A stretch of 5,307 nucleotides of DNA from Clostridia bacterium (lineage in GTDB: Bacteria > Bacillota_A > Clostridia > Oscillospirales > CAG-272), in contig JAFTSR010000007.1 in the NCBI GenBank assembly GCA_017467225.1, positions 1 through 5,307 of the forward strand. The letters run 5' to 3'. The notes below the pieces were generated by a model. The model ran no database searches. It was given only the letters and a program-made list of their open reading frames with translations, and was not told the DNA's origin. The position numbers and the translations under genes are program-made. How positions within the stretch are numbered: the stretch's first letter is position 1; every line of letters begins with the position of its first letter. This document shows positions 1 through 5,307 of this stretch, one piece after another.

Positions 1-480
1 ACCCACGCGGTCATATTCACCAGCCAAGAATCCGTCGCACAGACGCTGCGCCAGCTGCTGAGCCTGCTCGCGCGTAAATTTTTCCGCGCTCTGTACACCT
101 GCACCGTAGCGGTCACACGCGCGCTTGCCGATCGGCGAGATGGTAACGTCCGCGCCGAAGGAATTTCGTATCAAACGAAAGATATTGGCGTTATAGCCGC
201 CTGCCAGACCGCGGTCTCCCGCGATCACGACTAGGTGCGTCCGCAGCTGCGCCATGTCCTCACCCCTGTCGGTCAAAAAAGGACTTCGTGCGCAATCAGG
301 CGAGGACAGCAGCGTAGCCAGCGCCGCATCGACCGCGTCAACGTACTGACGGCTTTGGGTCATGTTGATGGTAGCGCGTCGGATCTTGGAGGACGCGACC
401 AACCCCATCGCCTTTGTCAGATGCATGGTGGAATCCACGCTTTTGATGCGTGTCCGCAGACTTTTAATATCCGCTCCCAT
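1..480 (-). CDS. atpG: F1 ATP synthase gamma subunit, N-terminal part (cut by window edge)
   Basis: The gamma subunit is the central shaft of F1; it couples c-ring rotation to catalysis in the alpha3beta3 head. Read from the ATG at 480, the frame stays open for exactly 160 codons to the window edge, about 55% of a usual gamma of roughly 285-295 residues. The N-terminal helix begins MGADIKSLRTRIKSVDST and continues into LTKAMGLVASSKIRRA (residues 21-36), the family's conserved TxAMxxVAxxKxRRA segment. GDRGLAGGYN (residues 88-97) matches the gamma hallmark SDRGLCGGxN. Only 5 nt separate the start from the atpA stop, and a GGGTGAG Shine-Dalgarno (485-491) overlaps that stop, so translation is probably coupled to atpA. 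The C-terminal helix that completes the coiled-coil shaft lies outside. Identity is secure; only the missing half is unknown. Confidence 0.97.
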   Translation of the reverse strand, partial: MGADIKSLRTRIKSVDSTMHLTKAMGLVASSKIRRATINMTQSRQYVDAVDAALATLLSSPDCARSPFLTDRGEDMAQLRTHLVVIAGDRGLAGGYNANIFRLIRNSFGADVTISPIGKRACDRYGAGVQSAEKFTREQAQQLAQRLCDGFLAGEYDRVG

Positions 481-485
481 GCCAC

Positions 486-1979
486 TCACCCATTCATGTC
501 ATGCAGGATGGTGCGCAACGCGTCGATATCCTCCTGCTCATAGTAGCCAGCCTCAAAACGTTCAAGCAGATCGACGTGCGACTGCTCCAGCTTTTCGTAC
601 AAGCGTCTCTCATATTCCTTGACGCCCTTGACAGGAACGCCGTCCAAAAAACCGTTAATGACCGCATAAACGATAGCAACCTGACAACCAACGCGCAGCG
701 GTGCGTTTTTGTTCTGCTTGAGTACCTCAACGATACGCTCACCCAAAGCCAGTCTTGCCTTGGTGTCGGCATCCAGATCAGAGCCGAACTGTGCAAACGA
801 CTGCAGCTCGCGATACTGGGAATACAGCAGCTTGAGCTCACCTGCCACCTTTTTCATGGCTTTGCGCTGTGCCGAACCACCGACACGGCTGACCGAAATA
901 CCGGGGTTGATGGCCGGCATGACACCGGCGTGGAACAGCTCAGTCTCAAGGAAGATCTGACCGTCGGTGATCGAAATAACGTTGGTCGGAATATACGCCG
1001 AAACGTCACCTGCCTGCGTTTCAATGATCGGCAGCGCGGTAATCGAGCCGCCGCCGTACTCGGGAGCAACGCAAGCTGCTCTCTCCAAAAGTCTGGAGTG
1101 CAGGTAGAATACGTCACCGGGATACGCCTCACGTCCCGGCGGACGGCGGATCAGCAGCGACAGCGCGCGGTAAGCCACGGCGTGCTTGGACAGATCGTCG
1201 TAAACGATCAGAACGTCCTTGCCCTGCTCTCTGAAATACTCTGCCATCGCACAGCCGGCGTAAGGCGCAACGTACTGCAAGGGAGCCGACTCGGATGCCG
1301 ACGCCGAAACGATGATGGTATAATCCATCGCGCCGTTGCGTGTCAGCTCGTTTGCCAGCTGCACAACCGAGGTATTCTTCTGACCGATAGCCACGTAAAT
1401 ACAAATGACACCGGTATTTTTCTGATTGATAATGGTATCGATGGCGATCTCAGTCTTACCCGTCTGACGGTCACCGATGATCAGCTCACGCTGACCGCGA
1501 CCGATCGGGATCATGCTGTCAATGGCCTTGATACCGGTCTGCAGCGGAACCGAAACGCTCTTGCGCTCGATGATACCGGGCGCCTCCGCCTCAATTGGGC
1601 GAGTCTCTTTGCAATATGCGGGGCCCTTGCCGTCGATTGGCTTACCCAGCGCGTTGACCACGCGACCGAGCAGTGCCTCGCCAACCGGCACAGACAAAAC
1701 CTTTCCCGTACGGCGAACGACCGAACCCTCGCGGATATCTCCGTCATCGGAAAGCAGGGCGACCGAAACGGTCTCCTCCTCCAGGGTCTGCGCCAGACCA
1801 ACGCTTCCGTCTTCAAACTCTAAAAGCTCGCTTGCCATGCAATTGCGCAAGCCGTAGACACGGGCAATACCGTCGCCAACCAGAACGACCGTTCCGGTCT
1901 CCTGCATTTCAATGCGAGAGCGGTACCGCTTGATTTGTTCTTTGATAATATTACTGATTTCTTCAGGTCTTGCACTCAT
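486..1979 (-). CDS. atpA: F1 ATP synthase alpha subunit
   Basis: Non-catalytic nucleotide-binding subunit of the F1 head (alpha3beta3), cytoplasmic face of the membrane; 497 residues, close to the family's usual 500-510. The N-terminal helix (residues 1-25), which contacts delta, is followed by a beta-barrel domain to about residue 95. Walker A is GDRQTGKT (169-176), Walker B is VLIVYDD (256-262), and the arginine reaching the catalytic site is Arg365 in SVSRVGG. The signature [14 protein letters not shown] (355-368) carries Pro where Val is more usual. A helical C-terminal domain follows. I chose the ATG at 1979 rather than an in-frame ATG at 2036: it starts at the family's normal MSARPEEIS position, shares an ATGA junction with the atpH stop, and has a strong Shine-Dalgarno. 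The longer start would add 19 unconserved residues and overlap atpH by 61 nt. Confidence 0.98.
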   Translation of the reverse strand: MSARPEEISNIIKEQIKRYRSRIEMQETGTVVLVGDGIARVYGLRNCMASELLEFEDGSVGLAQTLEEETVSVALLSDDGDIREGSVVRRTGKVLSVPVGEALLGRVVNALGKPIDGKGPAYCKETRPIEAEAPGIIERKSVSVPLQTGIKAIDSMIPIGRGQRELIIGDRQTGKTEIAIDTIINQKNTGVICIYVAIGQKNTSVVQLANELTRNGAMDYTIIVSASASESAPLQYVAPYAGCAMAEYFREQGKDVLIVYDDLSKHAVAYRALSLLIRRPPGREAYPGDVFYLHSRLLERAACVAPEYGGGSITALPIIETQAGDVSAYIPTNVISITDGQIFLETELFHAGVMPAINPGISVSRVGGSAQRKAMKKVAGELKLLYSQYRELQSFAQFGSDLDADTKARLALGERIVEVLKQNKNAPLRVGCQVAIVYAVINGFLDGVPVKGVKEYERRLYEKLEQSHVDLLERFEAGYYEQEDIDALRTILHDMNG

Positions 1980-2506
1980 CCGTTCATCACATCCTTTACC
2001 TCGTGCAAGCGGCGACGCAGCGAACCGTCGATGCATCTACCGTCCATTTCGACCACCACACCGCCAAGCAGCGTGGGATCAAGCTGACACACAAGCCTTA
2101 CGCTGTGTCCGCTCATTTTTTCCAATTTTTCGCGCAGACGCACACGCTCATCCTCGGTCAATGGCACGCTACTGCGCACGATCGCCTGCGAGCGGCGGTG
2201 GTACTCGTCTACCATGCGCTTATATTCGGTGGCAATGTCCGTCAACGACGCGACCCTTCCCTTCTCGCAAAGCAGCTGCACCAGGGAAAGCACGTGCTCA
2301 TGCACTGTGTCCAAAAACGCTTCCTCAAGAGCAGCCAAGCGCTCTCTGATGGGAATTCCCGGCGAGGCAAGAAAATCGACATACTGCGGATTATTTCTAA
2401 AAGCCTCTGCAACCATGCGAAGTGAGGCGACGTAATCGTCCCGTGCGTCGTTCTCGGCAGCCAGACCGTACAACGCTACAGCATATTCACGATCCAGTTG
2501 TGTCAT
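1976..2506 (-). CDS. atpH: F1 ATP synthase delta subunit
   Basis: The delta subunit caps the F1 head and ties alpha to the b-subunit peripheral stalk; one copy per complex (Escherichia coli numbering of subunits; the equivalent of mitochondrial OSCP). The product has 176 residues, typical for the family. The N-terminal half (about 1-105) is the six-helix domain, with [13 protein letters not shown] near the start matching the usual YAxALxxLAxE pattern. The C-terminal part ends in [20 protein letters not shown] (residues 143-162), which corresponds to the conserved delta/OSCP signature DxxLxGGxxxxxGxxxxDxS. The start overlaps the atpF stop (ATGA at 2503-2506) and the stop overlaps the atpA start by 4 nt, so translation is likely coupled at both ends. 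A modest AGGATGAC-like Shine-Dalgarno lies just upstream at 2512-2519. Confidence 0.96.
   Translation of the reverse strand: MTQLDREYAVALYGLAAENDARDDYVASLRMVAEAFRNNPQYVDFLASPGIPIRERLAALEEAFLDTVHEHVLSLVQLLCEKGRVASLTDIATEYKRMVDEYHRRSQAIVRSSVPLTEDERVRLREKLEKMSGHSVRLVCQLDPTLLGGVVVEMDGRCIDGSLRRRLHEVKDVMNG
1986..1995 (-). promoter_or_regulatory. Shine-Dalgarno site that fixes the atpA start
   Basis: The minus strand reads AGGATGTGAT, 9 of 10 matches to AGGAGGTGAT (the complement of the 16S rRNA 3' end), 6 nt before the ATG at 1979. It lies inside the 3' end of atpH, so atpA can be started both by coupling through the ATGA junction and by new ribosome loading. This suits alpha, needed in three copies per complex against one delta (inference). 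Confidence 0.8.
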
Positions 2507-3012
2507 CTCTTGTCATCCTCATCCAAATTTGCAATAAAATCGTCCACCAATGCGCGATGATCCTTCTCGTTGATCTCACGCTCGAGCATCTTCTCAGTCA
2601 GTGCATAAGATACGCCAACGATCTCTTTTTTGATGGTCTCCTCTGCCTTCTTCATCTCCTGCGCAGCATCCTCCTCGGCACGGCGAACAATACCTTGCGC
2701 ACGCTCCTTGGCCTCCTCGACGATCTTATCGCCGCGCATCTCTGCGGTAAGGGTTGCCTGTGCTACGATATCATCAGCCTTGGCGCGTGCCCCGGACAGC
2801 TGCTCACGCAGTGCTTCACGATCTGCAGCAGCGACAGCCTTATCCTCCGCTGCCTTGGCATAGTCAGCGTCGATCTCGGCTTGCCTTTGCGCCATGACCT
2901 TTTTGATGGGGCCGTAGAGAAACTTTTTGATGATGAGAAACAGCAAAAACAGATTGAGTAAGGAGATCAAAATCTGCCACACATTGACAGTAATGATATC
3001 TAATGTCGGCAT
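2503..3012 (-). CDS. atpF: FO ATP synthase b subunit
   Basis: The b subunit forms the peripheral stalk as a dimer, anchored in the membrane by one N-terminal helix and reaching up to delta. The product has 169 residues, normal for bacterial b. After a short periplasmic start (MPTLDIITVN) comes one hydrophobic segment at about residues 11-30 (WQILISLLNLFLLFLIIKKF). The family's membrane-exit motif KKFLYGPIKKVMAQR follows at 28-42. The rest, about 43-160, is almost wholly charged and rich in Ala, Glu, Lys and Arg, as expected for the right-handed coiled coil. No internal signal suggests a b/b' split, so a homodimer is expected. A GGAGG Shine-Dalgarno lies 7 nt before the ATG. It sits 26 nt after atpE and overlaps atpH by 4 nt. 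Confidence 0.97.
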   Translation of the reverse strand: MPTLDIITVNVWQILISLLNLFLLFLIIKKFLYGPIKKVMAQRQAEIDADYAKAAEDKAVAAADREALREQLSGARAKADDIVAQATLTAEMRGDKIVEEAKERAQGIVRRAEEDAAQEMKKAEETIKKEIVGVSYALTEKMLEREINEKDHRALVDDFIANLDEDDKR

Positions 3013-3038
3013 AAACCGTCCTCCATGCTTACGTGATC

Positions 3039-3329
<291 letters not shown>

Positions 3330-3345
3330 TCAAATCCTCCAAAAT

Positions 3346-4260
3346 TTAATTGTATATTTTTATTTTTTTGCTTTTCGCAAGTTTTATCTGCTGTCGTTTT
3401 TCGTATTCCTCCGCCGGGAAGCCACCGGAGATGTTGAGCATGGTCAGCATGGCGAAGATATACGCCTGCATGCACCCACTGAATACGTCAAAGTAGACCG
3501 AGAGCACCGCCGGCAGACCGATCTGCAAGAACGGGATCTCTCCAAGAAAGCCGGGTAGCCATCCAAAGACCAAAGATGATGCGCCCTGCAGCGCCGCCGC
3601 GATCAGAACAGCGATGACCGAGCCGGAGAGCACATTACCGTAGTGACGGAACGCCATGGACACCGGCGTGGCCAGCTCACCCAAAATGTTGAGCGGCGTC
3701 ATAATAAAGATCGGCTCGGTAAAGCCCTTCAGGTAGTTGAGAACGCCACCCTTGAGCTTGTAGTAGGTGATCAAGCCAAACACCAATATCGCCCATCCGG
3801 CCACCACGTTGATATCCGAGGTCGGCGGATACAGCCCCAAAAGTGCCAACAGGCTGGACAGCGCCGAGAGTGCGAGAATGGCTGCAACGAACGGCGCATA
3901 GCCGGAAAAAAAGGCACCCATCGAGTCATCGACCATCTGATCGACCTTTTCAATCGCCCATTCCGCCAAATGCTGCCTTCGCGTCGGCTTTCGTACCGAT
4001 AAGCCGTGCGTCATATACAGGCAAATACCGAGAATGGAGATCATGACCAACCAAGAATTGACCTGTGCCTCAGTAATTTTCAGCGGCTGCAACGGCATCG
4101 GGATTTCAAAATAGATCATCGCACCGGTAATGGAAATTCCTTCCGAGGGAACGTTGGTCAATATCTTGATGACCATGCCGCAGACCAGCGGCAGAATGAT
4201 CATGGCAAGATAACAAATATCCACCAAAAGAAACCGTTTATTCTTCTGTACTTGTTCCAC
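3346..4260 (-). CDS. atpB: FO ATP synthase a subunit
   Basis: The a subunit is the static ion channel beside the c ring. The product has 304 residues, longer than many Firmicute a subunits (about 220-250), with an extended N-terminal region. Hydrophobic segments lie near residues 12-34, 68-86, 119-143, 152-168, 183-225 and 245-277. Hallmarks are PTSDIN (146-151), the stator arginine Arg205 in FRHYGN (usual RLFGN), and QAYIFAMLT (265-273). By motif alignment to E. coli, Ser214 takes the place of Glu219 and Asp258 the place of His245, so the helper acid has moved between helices. The start is a GTG: an in-frame stop lies a few codons upstream and no ATG occurs until residue 20, inside the first membrane helix. 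An AGGAGGG Shine-Dalgarno (4272-4278) lies 11 nt before it. It overlaps atpI by 23 nt. Confidence 0.96.
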   Translation of the reverse strand: MEQVQKNKRFLLVDICYLAMIILPLVCGMVIKILTNVPSEGISITGAMIYFEIPMPLQPLKITEAQVNSWLVMISILGICLYMTHGLSVRKPTRRQHLAEWAIEKVDQMVDDSMGAFFSGYAPFVAAILALSALSSLLALLGLYPPTSDINVVAGWAILVFGLITYYKLKGGVLNYLKGFTEPIFIMTPLNILGELATPVSMAFRHYGNVLSGSVIAVLIAAALQGASSLVFGWLPGFLGEIPFLQIGLPAVLSVYFDVFSGCMQAYIFAMLTMLNISGGFPAEEYEKRQQIKLAKSKKIKIYN

Positions 4261-4684
4261 TGTCTTGCTCTCCCTCCTCTCCTGTCACTGTACTCGGCAC
4301 ATCATCCGTCATATGTCCAAATTTGGGACGGAAGAACAGCGCGATACGCGTAAAAAACACGGGAATGATGCTTGCCCATGTGTCAAACACCGGAAGCGCC
4401 ACACCAATCACCAGCACAACGAAGATCATCAGCATGCGCAGTGCCTGGGACAATTTCATCAGCGATTTTGCGTCTTTTTCATCGCGTTCCACTGCCTTTT
4501 GCACCGTAACACCCAGCAAAAGGAAATTGAGCACCGATGCAGCACCCGTCAGCAGGTTGTCCAAAAGTACGCCAATATTCCACATGCTCAAAACCAAAAA
4601 GACCGCCTGCATCAAAATGCTCAAAAGCAGCACCCACACGGCAATATAGACCGTTTCGCGGCGAACCGTTTGACTGATTTTCAC
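4238..4684 (-). CDS. atpI: ATP synthase subunit I (FO assembly factor)
   Basis: AtpI-family membrane proteins stand first in many atp operons and help assemble the c ring, notably in Na+ enzymes such as that of Acetobacterium woodii; they are not part of the finished enzyme. From the chosen GTG the product has 148 residues. Four hydrophobic stretches are visible at about 11-33, 37-61, 83-100 and 103-118, with a charged cytoplasmic loop ERDEKDAKSLMKLSQ (66-80) between the second and third. Helix 2 has the small-residue run GAASVLNFLLLG. The tail is acidic (GEEGEQDSGTSTEE). An in-frame ATG at 4732 would add 16 residues, but it lies only 14 nt from the -10 box and has no ribosome site, whereas the GTG at 4684 has an excellent one. 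Identity rests on position, topology and size more than on a strict motif. Confidence 0.88.
   Translation of the reverse strand: MKISQTVRRETVYIAVWVLLLSILMQAVFLVLSMWNIGVLLDNLLTGAASVLNFLLLGVTVQKAVERDEKDAKSLMKLSQALRMLMIFVVLVIGVALPVFDTWASIIPVFFTRIALFFRPKFGHMTDDVPSTVTGEEGEQDSGTSTEE
4272..4278 (-). promoter_or_regulatory. Shine-Dalgarno site for the GTG start of atpB
   Basis: The minus strand reads AGGAGGG, 11 nt before the GTG at 4260 and inside the last codons of atpI. The core is strong but the spacing is slightly long. In the atpB frame, a TGA lies just upstream, which leaves this GTG as the only usable start near the site. Confidence 0.65.
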
Positions 4685-4689
4685 GGCGC

Positions 4690-4699
4690 GATCAGCTCC
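4690..4699 (-). promoter_or_regulatory. Shine-Dalgarno site that fixes the atpI start
   Basis: The minus strand reads GGAGCTGATC, 9 of 10 matches to GGAGGTGATC, 5 nt before the GTG at 4684. It decides the atpI start in favour of this GTG over the ATG at 4732. With transcription from about 4740, this gives an ordinary leader of some 55 nt. Confidence 0.75.
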
Positions 4700-4746
4700 C
4701 TTCCTTTGTATGTTGAAGCTCACAAGGCTCATAATCCCTAAATTTC

Positions 4747-4775
4747 ATTATACCACATTTTTATAATGATTTCAA
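4747..4775 (-). promoter_or_regulatory. Main promoter of the atp operon (sigma-A type, extended -10)
   Basis: On the minus strand, TTGAAA (4775-4770, 5 of 6) is followed by a 17-nt spacer and TATAAT (4752-4747, 6 of 6). TGG directly before the -10 box makes it an extended -10 site. The predicted start of transcription is near 4740. It stands immediately upstream of atpI and faces the operon. No operator or riboswitch-like fold is evident in the short leader. Confidence 0.85.
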
Positions 4776-4848
4776 GTGTTTTTTTATAGATTCCTTTCTT
4801 TTTTCTACACTTTTTCCCTGCAACAGATGCTTTGAGGCAAAAACAAGC

Positions 4849-4878
4849 AGTATACCATGGCCTGTCGTTTTTTGTCAG
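4849..4878 (-). promoter_or_regulatory. Possible second, weaker atp promoter
   Basis: On the minus strand, CTGACA (4878-4873, 5 of 6) is followed by an 18-nt spacer and TATACT (4854-4849, 5 of 6), again with TGG before the -10 box. It would start transcripts near 4842, about 100 nt upstream of the main site. The region is A/T-rich, so chance matches are possible. Confidence 0.4.
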
Positions 4879-4891
4879 AAACTTTTTGAAG

Positions 4892-4905
4892 TTTTTTTAA
4901 AAAAA
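4892..4905 (+). promoter_or_regulatory. A/T-tract palindrome, likely UP element of the tRNA promoter
   Basis: Seven T followed by seven A form a perfect 14-nt palindrome ending 3 nt before the -35 box at 4909. Such tracts in this place are known binding sites for the C-terminal domains of RNA polymerase alpha and are frequent at stable-RNA promoters. The role here is inferred from position and composition. Confidence 0.55.
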
Positions 4906-4908
4906 GAC

Positions 4909-4937
4909 TTGACAAACGAGCCGCAATCTGTTATAAT
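4909..4937 (+). promoter_or_regulatory. Perfect consensus promoter of the tRNA operon
   Basis: TTGACA (4909-4914), a 17-nt spacer and TATAAT (4932-4937) match the vegetative sigma factor consensus at all 12 positions with optimal spacing. TGT before the -10 box adds an extended -10 element. Transcription should begin near 4944, about 70 nt before tRNA-Leu. The strength suits a stable-RNA operon. It diverges from the atp promoters; the two main -35 boxes are 133 nt apart. Confidence 0.93.
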
Positions 4938-4959
4938 ATACGGGCACCGATGAGAGTAC

Positions 4960-4984
4960 GAAGCAAAAGCACAGCTTATGCTTC
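4960..4984 (+). other. Hairpin in the tRNA leader transcript
   Basis: The arms GAAGCA and TGCTTC, then AAGC and GCTT, pair around an ACA loop with one A-A mismatch, giving ten base pairs. It lies between the transcription start and the 5' end of tRNA-Leu. No T run follows on either strand, so it is not an intrinsic terminator. It may shape or mark the leader for processing; that role is inference. Confidence 0.6.
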
Positions 4985-5014
4985 AAAAATCGGGATATAG
5001 CACGGGCACGGCTT

Positions 5015-5103
5015 GCCGGAATGGCGGAATTGGCAGACGCCCGGGACTTAAAATCCCGTGATACGTGAGTATCGTACCGGTTCGACCCCGGCTTCCGGCA
5101 CCA
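5015..5103 (+). tRNA. tRNA-Leu (anticodon UAA)
   Basis: Class II tRNA that reads UUA (and UUG by wobble) leucine codons. The acceptor arms GCCGGAA (5015-5021) and TTCCGGC (5093-5099) pair fully, with discriminator A5100 and an encoded CCA. The D stem is GCG/CGC (5024-5026, 5038-5040). The anticodon stem CGGGA/TCCCG holds the loop CTTAAAA with TAA at 5049-5051. The long variable arm GATAC-GTGA-GTATC (5060-5073) marks it as a leucine-type tRNA. The T arm is CCGG-TTCGACC-CCGG, with an A5076-C5092 mismatch at its outer pair (positions 49-65). It is the first gene of the divergent tRNA operon. Confidence 0.97.
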
Positions 5104-5145
5104 ATCCGTGAAACCGTGTTGATCAGCTCTCATGCAACTGAATAT

Positions 5146-5222
<77 letters not shown>

Positions 5223-5227
5223 AACGC

Positions 5228-5254
5228 AAAAAGCAGCCTTTCGGCTGCTTTTTT
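5228..5254 (+). terminator. Intrinsic terminator of the tRNA operon
   Basis: GCAGCC and GGCTGC pair around a TTTC loop; flanking A and T runs extend the stem. Six T residues (5249-5254) follow the G/C stem. It begins 6 nt after the CCA of tRNA-fMet. The A run on the other side could let it act in both directions. The remaining 53 nt to the window edge show no gene start or other feature. Confidence 0.93.
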
Positions 5255-5307
5255 GCATTTCGCTTGTTCAGATTGGAATTGAGCTATACAGCGCCTCCGC
5301 AGCCGTA

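Noticed and set aside
501..1823. Plus-strand open frame of 440 codons, antisense to atpA
   Set aside because: It is a shadow of the atpA codon pattern. The translation shows no family motif, and the opposite strand encodes a fully conserved alpha subunit.
1980..2036. Upstream in-frame ATG giving atpA 19 extra residues
   Set aside because: The extra residues are unlike alpha-subunit N termini and lie inside atpH, while the ATG at 1979 has a strong Shine-Dalgarno and the usual ATGA junction.
4773..4813. Inverted repeat AAGTGT/ACACTT around the atp -35 box
   Set aside because: Six-base arms separated by a loop of nearly 30 A/T-rich bases; expected by chance in such composition, and the arms are not an evident operator.
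4879..4894. Small inverted repeat AAACTT/AAGTTT followed by T residues, resembling a terminator
   Set aside because: The stem has six pairs with only one G-C pair, too weak for intrinsic termination; it lies in a generally A/T-rich stretch between divergent promoters.

Overview
The window carries most of a bacterial F-type ATP synthase operon on the minus strand, and a short divergent two-gene tRNA cluster on the plus strand. Gene order, Shine-Dalgarno sites close to AGGAGGTGAT, -35/-10 promoters close to consensus, an AtpI gene at the head of the operon and a c subunit with a sodium-type ion site all suggest a Firmicute. An anaerobic, fermentative member of the Clostridia is most likely (inference). 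Genus cannot be read from this window.

Layout. Reading leftward from about 4740, the operon runs atpI, atpB (a), atpE (c), atpF (b), atpH (delta), atpA (alpha), then the first 160 codons of atpG (gamma), cut by the left edge. atpD and atpC would be expected just beyond position 1. The genes are tightly packed: atpI/atpB overlap by 23 bp, atpF/atpH and atpH/atpA share ATGA junctions, and the other gaps are 5 to 26 bp. No terminator is visible inside, so one polycistronic mRNA is expected. Its main promoter is a strong extended -10 site at 4747-4775; a weaker candidate lies about 100 bp further upstream. The intergenic stretch 4776-4908 holds no gene.

On the plus strand, a promoter matching consensus at all 12 positions (4909-4937), preceded by an A/T-tract palindrome, drives a leader with a strong hairpin, tRNA-Leu(UAA), a 42-nt spacer, initiator tRNA-fMet(CAU), and an intrinsic terminator at 5228-5254. 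Positions 5255-5307 show nothing recognisable.

How it works together. AtpI assists assembly of the membrane rotor. The a subunit and c ring form the ion path, b and delta form the stator, and alpha and gamma (with beta, outside) form the catalytic head and shaft. The c subunit has two carboxylates (Glu31 and Glu64) plus hydroxyl residues at the ion site, which predicts a sodium-coupled enzyme. The most unusual details are that two-carboxylate motif, an extra A in the T stem of the initiator tRNA, and an atpI start that promoter and RBS together move 48 nt downstream of the obvious ATG. I see no evidence of a new multi-gene system here.
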